The notes under the pieces were generated by a model. It searched no databases and had not been told where the DNA came from. It was given only the letters and a program-made list of their open reading frames with translations. A DNA stretch of 64,000 nucleotides from an uncultured Spirochaetaceae bacterium (GTDB lineage: Bacteria; Spirochaetota; Spirochaetia; Sphaerochaetales; Sphaerochaetaceae): NCBI GenBank assembly GCA_944388955.1, contig CALXKJ010000004.1, positions 81,892-145,891 on the forward strand. The letters run 5' to 3'. Made by a program: the position numbers and the translations under genes. Positions 42,846-50,836 of the stretch are shown here, in pieces. The number at the start of each line of letters is the position of its first letter. Position 1 is the stretch's first letter.

Positions 42846-42874
42846 ATAATAGAGATTTCCGGCGCTTTGTGCAA
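42846..42874 (-). promoter_or_regulatory. fusA promoter
   Basis: On the minus strand TTGCAC (42874-42869), 17 bp, TATTAT (42851-42846), then a leader of about 68 nt. The leader contains a second copy of the TATTATGCC-AAT pattern (near 42810), so a second start point is possible. Confidence 0.6.
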
Positions 42875-42950
42875 TACGTATATTATCATCCTATCTCATG
42901 ACAGAGAATGATTATATCGACTGCAATTCCAGAAGAACAGCTCTTCAGTC

Positions 42951-42979
42951 TTCCACTCTGCCCAAACTGGTGGTACTAT
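42951..42979 (+). promoter_or_regulatory. Leaderless promoter of the HIT gene
   Basis: TTCCAC (42951-42956), 17 bp, TACTAT (42974-42979), then exactly 6 nt (CCGGAT) to ATG 42986. The same CCGGAT joins the -10 and the ATG in the PPOX gene at 7385-7390. Confidence 0.6.
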
Positions 42980-42985
42980 CCGGAT

Positions 42986-43387
42986 ATGGCAACTGTATTT
43001 GAAAAGATAATCAATGGAGAGATTCCATCCGTAAAGCTGTGGGAAGATGCCGAATGCATCGCGATTCTCGATATAAGTCCTGTAAACAAGGGACACGCCC
43101 TGGTAATATCCAGACGATGCTATCCGACATTCACTGACGCGCCCCTTGAGACGGTCTGCCATATGATGGAAATCGCCCGGAAAATAGACAGGAAGCAGAG
43201 AGAGGTGCTTGGCGCTTCTGGCACGAATATAATGATAAACAACAGTCCCGCATCAGGACAGGAAGTACCACACCTCCATATCCATGTGATTCCAAGATAT
43301 GACGGAGATGGGAAAACACCGGTATTCCAGAAAGATAGCTACAAAGACGGTGAAGCCGCTGCTTTCGGAGAGAAGCTTCATTTATGA
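42986..43387 (+). CDS. HIT-family nucleotide-binding hydrolase
   Basis: The 133-residue protein has FEKIINGEIPSVKLWEDAE, AILDISPVNKGHALVISRR, the HIT triad HLHIHVIPRY and a C-terminus with KDGEAAAFGEKL. HIT proteins hydrolyse nucleoside phosphoramidates or Ap4A. The frame from 42908 includes the promoter and is rejected. It overlaps the next lipoprotein gene by ATGA. Confidence 0.92.
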   Translation: MATVFEKIINGEIPSVKLWEDAECIAILDISPVNKGHALVISRRCYPTFTDAPLETVCHMMEIARKIDRKQREVLGASGTNIMINNSPASGQEVPHLHIHVIPRYDGDGKTPVFQKDSYKDGEAAAFGEKLHL

Positions 43388-44421
43388 TAAGAAAAGCACT
43401 GCTGGCGCTGTTATCCCTGATTCTCATCTCCGGATGCGCGACATACACAATAAGCGATGGATACGATGCAATAAGCATTCCGGAAGTCACAGGCAGACCC
43501 GTGACAAAGTATGCTGTCATACAGGAAGAGAACAAGGAGAAGACACAGGAGGCTATAGAGAATGCCAGAAAAGAAGCTGAACACCGTGCTGCGATGAAGC
43601 GGAACGCTGAAGTCAACGAATATCCTGAAGATCTCTCAACCATTGCCTTCCCCCACATCTACACCCCGCTGCAGACAAACGCCACTGCGGAGAATGGGAT
43701 AAACACATTCCAGATACTCTTCCTGCCTCTTGGCGAGAGTGAGATGACAGATGAGGATATCGAGAGAGTGCTTTCCGCCACTTCCGATCTGTCCCCGGAT
43801 TTCGTCATTCTGACAGGTTCTCTCCAGAATCAGGTGAGAGGAGCGCAGAAGACCGGATGGGATGCTGTCACGCTTGAGAGCGGTACAATACTCCATAGGC
43901 CTCTTCTGAAAGAAGCTTCAGAAAAGAGGGCCTCATTCTTCATCACACCGACAAAGGATCTCGATATCGCGCCTGTATATATTCCTTCATCGATGCCCTC
44001 AGAATCAGATGAAATCCCTCTCTGGCTGGAAAGGATAGATGCGGCATCGGATGCGGATCTTGCCATCGTTAAAGCTGCAGATATCTCCATGGCTGACAGA
44101 GAAAGGATCATAGCGCTCTCGTCATCGGAGCCTCTTAGCGATGACTGGATTGAATTCACACCATTCACGTACAGAACACCAAGGACATTCCCTATCGCAG
44201 AATACCTTGAGGGGCATTCATATATAGACGCTTATAGACGCACGCATTTCACTGCTGAAGTCGATGGCGGCATAACCAGAAAGTCTGGTGATGTATATGA
44301 GCGTCTCGACTCACTGTGGACATCGATGCTCATACCGGAAGATGCTGTATCATTCCCTGTCATGGGACTGACGGACAGAACAGGTAATTTCGCGATTCTT
44401 GCCACTTTCATCTTCCCCTGA
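43384..44421 (+). CDS. Lipoprotein, possibly with a degenerate endonuclease/exonuclease/phosphatase-like fold
   Basis: The 345-residue protein has a lipoprotein signal (MIRKALLALLSLILISGC, Cys18). A charged coiled stretch (QEENKEKTQEAIENARKEAE, about 43-62) is followed by a globular region with TFQILFLPLGES, SPDFVILTGSLQ, HSYIDAYRRTHF and a final GLTDRTGNFAILATFIF. The order 'ILTG ... DAYR..H ... final strand' is reminiscent of EEP-superfamily domains, but catalytic residues are not convincing. It is coupled to the HIT gene (ATGA) and precedes trxA by 30 bp. Confidence 0.5.
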   Translation: MIRKALLALLSLILISGCATYTISDGYDAISIPEVTGRPVTKYAVIQEENKEKTQEAIENARKEAEHRAAMKRNAEVNEYPEDLSTIAFPHIYTPLQTNATAENGINTFQILFLPLGESEMTDEDIERVLSATSDLSPDFVILTGSLQNQVRGAQKTGWDAVTLESGTILHRPLLKEASEKRASFFITPTKDLDIAPVYIPSSMPSESDEIPLWLERIDAASDADLAIVKAADISMADRERIIALSSSEPLSDDWIEFTPFTYRTPRTFPIAEYLEGHSYIDAYRRTHFTAEVDGGITRKSGDVYERLDSLWTSMLIPEDAVSFPVMGLTDRTGNFAILATFIFP

Positions 44422-44451
44422 TTATATTCAGGCAAATAGAGGAGAATGATT

Positions 44452-44751
44452 ATGACAGAGATAACAAAAGCGACATTCGAGAATGAAGTGCTGAAAGCAG
44501 CAGAACCTGTGCTTCTTGATTTCTGGGCACCATGGTGCGGACCTTGCAGGATGCAGACAAAAATACTGGAGAAAGCGGATCTCACAGGCGCGAAAGTCGT
44601 CAAATGCAATGTCGATGAGAATCCTGACCTTGCTGGAGAGTTCGATGTTCAGGCCATACCGACTCTTCTTGTATTCAGAAATGGCGAGGTTGTAGATAGA
44701 GCTACAGGCGTACGCGACGAAGCTGCGCTCAAGGCAATGCTTGGAATCTGA
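44452..44751 (+). CDS. trxA: Thioredoxin
   Basis: The protein is 99 residues from ATG 44452, chosen because GAGGAG lies 7-8 nt upstream (the ATG at 44446 is too close). It has LLDFWAPWCGPCRM (active CGPC), KCNVDENPDLAGEFDVQAIP (cis-Pro after I) and TLLVFRNGEVVDRATG. It is a general cytoplasmic disulfide reductant. A strong hairpin follows. Confidence 0.95.
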   Translation: MTEITKATFENEVLKAAEPVLLDFWAPWCGPCRMQTKILEKADLTGAKVVKCNVDENPDLAGEFDVQAIPTLLVFRNGEVVDRATGVRDEAALKAMLGI

Positions 44752-44769
44752 TTCAGAAAGAAGAAACGA

Positions 44770-44807
44770 AAAAACTGCAGGCTCCGCTTGGGGAATCTGC
44801 AGTTTTT
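44770..44807. terminator. Bidirectional terminator between trxA and pheT
   Basis: Arms AAAAACTGCAG (44770-44780) and CTGCAGTTTTT (44797-44807) form an 11-bp stem with U-tracts in both directions, serving the convergent trxA and pheT genes. Confidence 0.82.
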
Positions 44808-44825
44808 CTTTGTCTGAGTACTTTC

Positions 44826-46526
44826 TCAGTTCATAAGGATATCGAGATCAAGCTCTGCCATGATTGAAGGCATTGAACAGCCCCACGACTCAAGAACCTG
44901 AGGATGTGTCTCTCCGAATATTCCAGCTATCTTGCCGTTGTATACGATATAAGCGGCACGGCCTGGGATAAAGCGTGGATCATCCTTCACTTCAGAAAGC
45001 GTGTACTCTTTCCTGAGGAAATACATCAGCGTGTTTATATACGATGCGGCATCGTTGTAACCGATTGCAGCATCCGATGAGAAAAGCCCAAGGCTGTTCT
45101 TTGTCTTCGTACCACTGTTATCCTCAGCGTCCTTCACTGTGACTTTTCCAATCTCGAATATGCTATGAGGATAGACAGCATGTCCTGACACGGACTCGCT
45201 CTCAAGAAGACATGGAAGCACCGATGGCCTTATGACTTCATAGTTCTCGCTCATCGGGTTAGCGATAAACACCGCATCATCACCCGAGACATGCATATTG
45301 TCGATATACTCTCTCTTTGAGCCAAGGTAGTTATACATCATCTCCTGGAAGCCAAGACCAATGAGAATGCCTTTGACTTTCCTTGAGAACTCCTCCACAG
45401 GAGACAGACGTCCGATAGTGAAATCCTCAGGCATGACAGGCTCAAATGAAGCAAGGCCATGACCAATCATTATATCCTCGACGATATCAACAGCGTGCAG
45501 ATAATCATTTCTATACTCTGGAACATCTGCGTATATCATTCCATCATCAGCTATGGCGTAGACGCCCATCTTCTTCAGGGCCTCAATACATTCATCCGCT
45601 GTCAAATCAAGTCCGAGCTTCTTGTGAACAAGCTCAAGCGGAGTGGCCATAGGCTTCTGGAAGTAATAAGGTACTGTTATCTCACGGCCATATGGAGTGT
45701 CTTTTGCGAATCTCACTTTGACAGGGAGGATCTCAAATCCCATATCAGCCATATCACAAGCGAGAATCGATACAGCAAGCAGAAGGTCATCAAGAATAGG
45801 ACCGGAAACTTCAATGAAGAAATCCGAATCCCCTACCTCCACAGCTCCGATACGCGCACTGTTGATGACAGGCGGGAACGAAAGCGTGTCACCATTATCA
45901 TCATACAGATATGGGAAACGAGGGAAAGATGAGACGATATGACCGTACTCACGTCCTTTCGGATGCTCTGAGCAGATTTCCCTCAGCGAAAGCTCCTTAT
46001 CCATTCCAAGCGGCACGAAACGTGTTTTATCAGGATCCACTGCGGCATAGTGTACAGGATATTTGATAAGCTCAGAGCGATAGATACCCATCGCTATGGT
46101 CTTTCTCTTGCGTCCGAAGTTCGTGCAGAGCTTCTCCTGGCTCTGGATAAGATTGACAAGAAGCTCGTCATCTACTGTCTTACCCCGCGCGGCAAAACCG
46201 ATAGAATAATCACGGATACCGATTGCGCTTTCATCATCGATAACCATTCTTCCTTCAGAATCCCTCTCGTCATCCTTTGTGGAGAAGAAATCATAGTAAG
46301 GAATCTCACCGCTTTCATAGCACTTCAGTGCACGGGCAACACCCGCGGCGGACCAGAGGTCCGGACGGTTTGTGTCATTGAGCTCTATTTTGATTACGTG
46401 ATTCGCTTCGTCATGCCCATCAAGCTCGGCTTTCGCAACCGGGAAGATATCGACAAGCTCAGAATCCGTCATTCTCTTTCCAACGAGAGAGAAGAAGATA
46501 TTCTCAGGTACTTCAATCTTAGGCAT
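44826..46526 (-). CDS. pheT: Phenylalanyl-tRNA synthetase beta chain, archaeal/eukaryal type
   Basis: From ATG 46526 the protein is 566 residues, far shorter than the usual bacterial PheT (about 800), and it lacks the EMAP and anticodon-binding ends. It has PKIEVPENIFFSLVGKRM at the start, ELNDTNRPDLWSAAGVARAL (B1) and HAVDIVEDIMIGHGLASF. This form is known from archaea, eukaryotes and spirochaetes. GGAGGGG lies 8 nt before the ATG, 1 nt after the pheS stop. With PheS it charges tRNA-Phe. Confidence 0.93.
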   Translation of the reverse strand: MPKIEVPENIFFSLVGKRMTDSELVDIFPVAKAELDGHDEANHVIKIELNDTNRPDLWSAAGVARALKCYESGEIPYYDFFSTKDDERDSEGRMVIDDESAIGIRDYSIGFAARGKTVDDELLVNLIQSQEKLCTNFGRKRKTIAMGIYRSELIKYPVHYAAVDPDKTRFVPLGMDKELSLREICSEHPKGREYGHIVSSFPRFPYLYDDNGDTLSFPPVINSARIGAVEVGDSDFFIEVSGPILDDLLLAVSILACDMADMGFEILPVKVRFAKDTPYGREITVPYYFQKPMATPLELVHKKLGLDLTADECIEALKKMGVYAIADDGMIYADVPEYRNDYLHAVDIVEDIMIGHGLASFEPVMPEDFTIGRLSPVEEFSRKVKGILIGLGFQEMMYNYLGSKREYIDNMHVSGDDAVFIANPMSENYEVIRPSVLPCLLESESVSGHAVYPHSIFEIGKVTVKDAEDNSGTKTKNSLGLFSSDAAIGYNDAASYINTLMYFLRKEYTLSEVKDDPRFIPGRAAYIVYNGKIAGIFGETHPQVLESWGCSMPSIMAELDLDILMN

Positions 46527-46527
46527 A

Positions 46528-48069
46528 TCAGTTACCCCTCCTTGTCCTGACGCTTTCGATATCAGGAGTGAAAAGCTCTCTAAGGTCATTGAGACCAAGG
46601 TGCATAAGCGCCATTCTGTCTATACCGAGTCCCCATGCGAGAACAGGCACATCGATTCCAAGCGGCTCTGTCACCTCAGGACGGAAGATTCCAGAACCTC
46701 CAAGCTCGAACCAGCCAAGAACAGGGTGTTTGATATGAACCTCAATCGATGGCTCCGTGAACGGGAAATAGCCAGGAACATACTTCACTTCCTCTGCTCC
46801 TGCGATTTCCTCGGCAAACATCTTCAGAAGGCCAAGAAGGTTTCTGAGATTGACATCGTTTCCGAGGACGATACCCTCTGTCTGGTAGAAGTCAGCACCA
46901 TGTGTTGCGTCAACCTGATCATATCTGAAACAGCGGACAACTCCGAAATACTTCCCAGGAACCTTTGCCTTTGTCAACTGATGAGCCGAAAGAACAGTAC
47001 CCTGGCTTCTGAGAACCTGACGCCTTGTGAATTCGTGGTCGAATGTATAACCCCAGCCACGGGAGCCTGTGTTCCAGCCATTCTCATGCGTTGCGGCAAC
47101 CTGCGAAAGCCATGGCTCCTCTATTTCCTTGGCGTGTCTAGGCTCCTTCACATAGTAAACATCATGGATATCACGCGCGGAATGGAACTGCGGCATGAAG
47201 AGCGCATCACCATTCCAGAACTCATTCTCCACAAGCGGTCCGTCGAACTCCTCAAAGCCAAGAGCTATGAGCTTGTCCTTCACCCATTGCAGATATGCCG
47301 AGTATGCATTGCTGCGGCCAGGAATAAGCCTGGATGTTGGCGCATTTATTCCATATGGGCGGAATGTACCATTCTTCCATGCGCCTGTCTGTATCATCTG
47401 CGGCGTGAGGATTCCGAATTCCTCTCCGGTTATATTGGCTGCAAGCACAGCCTCCTTAGCCTCCTTGCCGCTCTCTGTAAGCTTATAGACAGCATCCTCC
47501 CTCTCGACAATACGGAATGGAGAAGATGCAGCGCCTCTCTTCTTAGCAAGTGAAGAGATAGCTTTCTTCTCAGCATCTGAAAGCGATGCTTCGTCAAGCG
47601 AATGAGCCTTCAGGGCTTTCTGCAGAAGCTCATGCTGCAGCACAACCTCTTCAGGAAGCTCATTGCTGATGATTTCAGCTTTTCTCTCATCATTGAGCTT
47701 TGCAACTCCCTTTGATGAAAGAAGGCCGAATGCTGAGCCTACATCGCTCTTCTCAAGATTGAGAGATACTGCGATATCAGGCATGGCATGAGGGCCTTTC
47801 TCTGAAAGGAAATTGAATATTCTCTCTACAGGCATGCCTTCAGCAGCCTGAGTCTCACCTGTTTCGGTAATTTCATAAAGCGTTCTTTTTGTCCTGGAGA
47901 CTTCCTCCAGAAGGCCTTTTGCCATAAGCCAGGAAAAAGCCTGATTGCACTGTCCAACCTTATATCCAAGCTCATTTATGATACGCTCCGGGGTTATATC
48001 CTCACCCTGGGACACGTGTCTCAAGAGCTTCACCTCAAGCGGATGCAGGTTCTTCACATCGATATCCAT
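46528..48069 (-). CDS. pheS: Phenylalanyl-tRNA synthetase alpha chain, archaeal/eukaryal type
   Basis: From ATG 48069 the protein is 513 residues; bacterial PheS is about 330. The extra N-terminus holds winged-helix domains (EVKLLRHVSQGEDITPE, GQCNQAFSWLMAKGLLEE), as in archaeal and eukaryal PheS. The class II core has PQFHSARDIHDVYYV, HEFTRRQVLRSQGTVLSAHQ and GLGIDRMALMHLGLNDLREL. AAGGAG lies 8 nt before the ATG. It was probably acquired anciently by horizontal transfer in spirochaetes. Confidence 0.94.
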   Translation of the reverse strand: MDIDVKNLHPLEVKLLRHVSQGEDITPERIINELGYKVGQCNQAFSWLMAKGLLEEVSRTKRTLYEITETGETQAAEGMPVERIFNFLSEKGPHAMPDIAVSLNLEKSDVGSAFGLLSSKGVAKLNDERKAEIISNELPEEVVLQHELLQKALKAHSLDEASLSDAEKKAISSLAKKRGAASSPFRIVEREDAVYKLTESGKEAKEAVLAANITGEEFGILTPQMIQTGAWKNGTFRPYGINAPTSRLIPGRSNAYSAYLQWVKDKLIALGFEEFDGPLVENEFWNGDALFMPQFHSARDIHDVYYVKEPRHAKEIEEPWLSQVAATHENGWNTGSRGWGYTFDHEFTRRQVLRSQGTVLSAHQLTKAKVPGKYFGVVRCFRYDQVDATHGADFYQTEGIVLGNDVNLRNLLGLLKMFAEEIAGAEEVKYVPGYFPFTEPSIEVHIKHPVLGWFELGGSGIFRPEVTEPLGIDVPVLAWGLGIDRMALMHLGLNDLRELFTPDIESVRTRRGN

Positions 48070-48157
48070 TATCAATTCTCCTTGGAATACGTCTCTGGAA
48101 TTATATAGATATAAAAGGAAAAATCAAAGACTGGAGGAAACGGCAGGAAGAATATAT

Positions 48158-49219
48158 TCACTTGCGTCTGATACCATACCAGGTTCCTTTATTCACGCCA
48201 TGTTTCTCAGCAATTCCCGCAGCACAGAGTTTCCGCAGTATTCCTTTCACTGTATTCGGCTTCAAATCTGGAAGTTTCGAGCATATTGCTGCAAATGATT
48301 GTCCACCTTCCTTGAGCACCGACACAACCGATTCCTCGTTCATGCTCAGAGAATGATCAGATACATAGGCTTCAATCTTCTTTTCGAGATTTTCAGTCTG
48401 AAGCCGCAGGATATCGAGAAAATATTCAAGCCATGGCGAGTAATCTGCCTTGTCTGATGAAAAAGAAAGCTGAGTACGCCTCAGTCCTTGATAATATGAG
48501 CTTTTGCTCTCCTCAATAAGCTTCTCAAGAGAATAATAGGGAACATATGCGTATCCACACTTGAGAAGAAGCAGCATAGTGAGCAATCTGGACATCCGCC
48601 CATTACCATCCTGAAATGGATGTATTGTGAGAAAATGTACAATAAATAGAGCGATAACTATCAAAGGCTCGAATGTCTTATCATTCAGCAGCTCATTAGT
48701 TTCATTTACAAGATTTTCCATCAGAATCGGTGTCTCATACGGCTCCGCAGTACGGAAGACAACACCAACTTCATTCCCATCATCATCAAAGGCGGCCACT
48801 GAATTCGAGAGTGTTTTGTATTCGCCTCTATGCCGTTCATCATGTTTTGAGTACTTCAGGAGAACGGCATGAAGCTGTTTGATATAATTTTCAGTAAGCG
48901 GTATCGATTCATAATTTCGCTGGATGATATTCAAAGCATCAGCATATCCAGCGACCTCCTCTTCGTCCCTGCTTCGAAAAGATGACATGGATAACCCTGA
49001 AAGAAGCTTTTCTACTTCTGCATCAGACAATGTATTTCCTTCTATCCTATTTGACGAGCCAATACTCTCAAAAGATCCAAGACTTCTCATGGCCTCTAGT
49101 TTTGCCTTTCCAAGTGCACCAGCCTTTTCTTCCCATTGCAATCGATATGAATTGACAGCCGAAATATCTGCCATCATACGCATAGAAAAAGAAAGATCCT
49201 TCAGAAAGAAAACACCCAT
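48158..49219 (-). CDS. Fic-domain protein (AMPylase-like) with inhibitory helix
   Basis: The protein is 353 residues from ATG 49219. It has an N-terminal Fic_N part with an inhibitory motif SSNRIEGN, the active-site HPFQDGNGRMSRLL (around residue 200) and a C-terminal winged helix (FAAICSKLPDLKPNTVKGIL). Class II Fic proteins carry the inhibitor in the same chain and AMPylate their targets. The target is unknown. The promoter region contains 30-bp-spaced direct repeats. The core is complete and all key residues are present. Confidence 0.9.
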   Translation of the reverse strand: MGVFFLKDLSFSMRMMADISAVNSYRLQWEEKAGALGKAKLEAMRSLGSFESIGSSNRIEGNTLSDAEVEKLLSGLSMSSFRSRDEEEVAGYADALNIIQRNYESIPLTENYIKQLHAVLLKYSKHDERHRGEYKTLSNSVAAFDDDGNEVGVVFRTAEPYETPILMENLVNETNELLNDKTFEPLIVIALFIVHFLTIHPFQDGNGRMSRLLTMLLLLKCGYAYVPYYSLEKLIEESKSSYYQGLRRTQLSFSSDKADYSPWLEYFLDILRLQTENLEKKIEAYVSDHSLSMNEESVVSVLKEGGQSFAAICSKLPDLKPNTVKGILRKLCAAGIAEKHGVNKGTWYGIRRK

Positions 49220-49298
49220 AATCAATAAACTATAATAGTTTGCAATAAATTACAATAAATAACGATAATTTCCGATAACTTACAATAAATAACGATAA
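49220..49298 (-). repeat. 30-bp-period direct repeat upstream of fic
   Basis: The 19-nt unit TTACAATAAATAACGATAA occurs at 49250-49268 and again at 49280-49298, with a third CGATAA half-site between. They lie just upstream of a TATTAT box (49237-49232). Three helical turns separate the copies, which suits a bound regulator. Confidence 0.6.
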
Positions 49299-49593
49299 AC
49301 AACAAAAACTCTTATTTGTTATATCTAGGAACAATGCTAACTGAGTGGCTCTTCCTCTCTCAGACCAAGATGTGACAAGACCATTTAGGTCCTCTTTCTT
49401 GGGGACCATGCTTCTTAGACGGGTACGACCCAATGTTGCAGGAGTTGTATGAAAATGGAAGGAAGAGTGGGCATTCGGTGCCGACTCTAACTTACCTACG
49501 CAATATCTGAATTGTGCTTCATCATTGAATCAATGACCATGCAAAGCCAACGGGTAAGGATGCGCCGAGATTTCTCCACGCACCCAGTATTAA
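49299..49593. other. Intergenic region with no convincing gene
   Basis: About 295 bp between fic and the lipoprotein stop. One minus-strand ORF (49433-49230) runs into the direct repeats and has no Shine-Dalgarno or known motif. Nothing else was recognised. Confidence 0.4.
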
Positions 49594-50628
49594 TCATGTC
49601 TGACTCTCTACCACTGTTATACCATTAATCTGGCTTGTCTCACCTATCCATCGATTTGATTCCTCTATTTCGGAAATGTATTTTTCATTTTCAGTTACAA
49701 GATTTGCAGTTTTCCCATTAGCACTGGCAATGAAGATACGGCTTGCATTCTTGTTTCCTTCATTTATCATCATTTCCACAGTCGAATCAGATGAAATAGT
49801 GACAATCGTTGGATAGTCATACGAACCAGTTTGCGCATTACCTACAACCAACGCAGAATAGGCAACCATGTTGCCACTGTCCCACCTGTTTGCATCATAA
49901 ACGTACATCCAATCCTGAGATGGAGAGAAATCGCCTCTGGATTTTATCCTAGATTTATTCCTTATATCAGCAGTACCGCCGCGGACAATCAATGCCTGAT
50001 GTCCACCTTCGATAGTTGAATTGTCAACTACAAGTTTTCCATCAATGTTGAATAATAACCCTGGGTTGCTGTTGTTGTTGATTACCTTTGAATTATTCAA
50101 TGTTATCAAGATTCCCGCAGGGGCAGGGGTCGTTGCTTCTGTTGTCACCGCATAAGCTCCCTCCGCTTCGATGCGTGAATCAATAGCGGTGAACTTGGAG
50201 TTATCATCATCGACAAGAATTCCTGTCTTATTGCTGCTGTATTCGACACCATCAAATGTCAGTGAAGAACCGGCAACTACCTGAATTCCTTGAAGGGTTG
50301 AATCAGTATTTGTACCCAGAGTTATATCAAAATCTCCATTCTTAATCTCTACATCAGAACTGTTTCCGATAGAAATACAATTACTCGAAGAGTAATTTAA
50401 AGTATACCCTCCAAGGTCAATAGATATATCTTTGCTTATCACCAGCATTTCAGAATGATTTACAGAAAGGCTCTCAGCAAGATAAAACTGACCGCCCGCT
50501 TCAAGTGATGCAGCAAAATTCTCAGCTGTCAGAGCTGTCCCCTCCTCTGGAAGCCCAATCCTTGGCTCGCAGGCCGTGAACGCAAAAAGCACCGATACAG
50601 CCAGCGCAATCGCAAGAAGTTTTCTCAT
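49594..50628 (-). CDS. Lipoprotein with parallel beta-helix repeats
   Basis: The 344-residue protein starts at ATG 50628 with AGGAGGAG upstream. It has a lipoprotein signal ending in FAFTAC (Cys20). The body has short repeated strands (DISIDLGGYTLNYSSSN, DVEIKNGDFDI, LTFDGVEYSSNKTGILV, LVVDNSTIEGGHQALIV), a pectate-lyase-like right-handed beta-helix. No catalytic residues are evident, so it is probably a surface adhesin or structural lipoprotein. A run of 11 G lies 30 nt upstream of the start. Confidence 0.72.
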   Translation of the reverse strand: MRKLLAIALAVSVLFAFTACEPRIGLPEEGTALTAENFAASLEAGGQFYLAESLSVNHSEMLVISKDISIDLGGYTLNYSSSNCISIGNSSDVEIKNGDFDITLGTNTDSTLQGIQVVAGSSLTFDGVEYSSNKTGILVDDDNSKFTAIDSRIEAEGAYAVTTEATTPAPAGILITLNNSKVINNNSNPGLLFNIDGKLVVDNSTIEGGHQALIVRGGTADIRNKSRIKSRGDFSPSQDWMYVYDANRWDSGNMVAYSALVVGNAQTGSYDYPTIVTISSDSTVEMMINEGNKNASRIFIASANGKTANLVTENEKYISEIEESNRWIGETSQINGITVVESQT

Positions 50629-50657
50629 TTCGTTACTCCTCCTATTGCGCACATCCT

Positions 50658-50668
50658 CCCCCCCCCCC
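50658..50668 (-). repeat. Homopolymeric tract of 11 G upstream of the lipoprotein
   Basis: C11 on the plus strand (G11 on the coding strand) lies between a TTGACA box (50685-50680) and the AGGAGGAG site. It starts 11 nt after the TTGACA, at the position of the promoter spacer or the early leader. Such tracts slip readily and cause on/off or graded expression of surface proteins in Treponema and Neisseria. Confidence 0.75.
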
Positions 50669-50704
50669 AGATTAAAAATTGTCAAGGAAATGGAATCTCT
50701 GTCG

Positions 50705-50834
50705 GTAAGCGTAAAGTAAAACGTACCCTCTTCCGGTGTTCAATAATGGAGGAAGAAAATCACCGATGGGATACAGTACACACCGTAAGAAAAATGCAAG
50801 CATAATTTCGAAGGAGATGAGAAATTACGCTTAC
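50705..50834. repeat. 10-bp inverted repeats 110 bp apart
   Basis: GTAAGCGTAA (50705-50714) and TTACGCTTAC (50825-50834) are exact reverse complements, bracketing a non-coding stretch next to the G tract. The left part continues as AGTAAAACGTACCCTC, which reminds me of IS21-family end repeats. It may be a scar or a non-autonomous element; the length supports no gene. Confidence 0.4.
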
Positions 50835-50836
50835 TA

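Noticed and set aside
49220..49298. CRISPR array
   Set aside because: Only two copies of a 19-nt A/T-rich unit with an 11-nt gap; no spacers of equal length and no cas genes.
49230..49433. 67-residue minus ORF upstream of fic
   Set aside because: No known motif, no Shine-Dalgarno, and its 3' half is the A/T-rich repeat. A FicA-type antitoxin was considered, but the S-x-x-x-E-G-N motif is absent, and this Fic already carries its own inhibitor.
49594..50628. Pectate lyase
   Set aside because: The beta-helix repeat pattern is there but no catalytic residues or calcium-site motif could be identified, and it is a lipoprotein.
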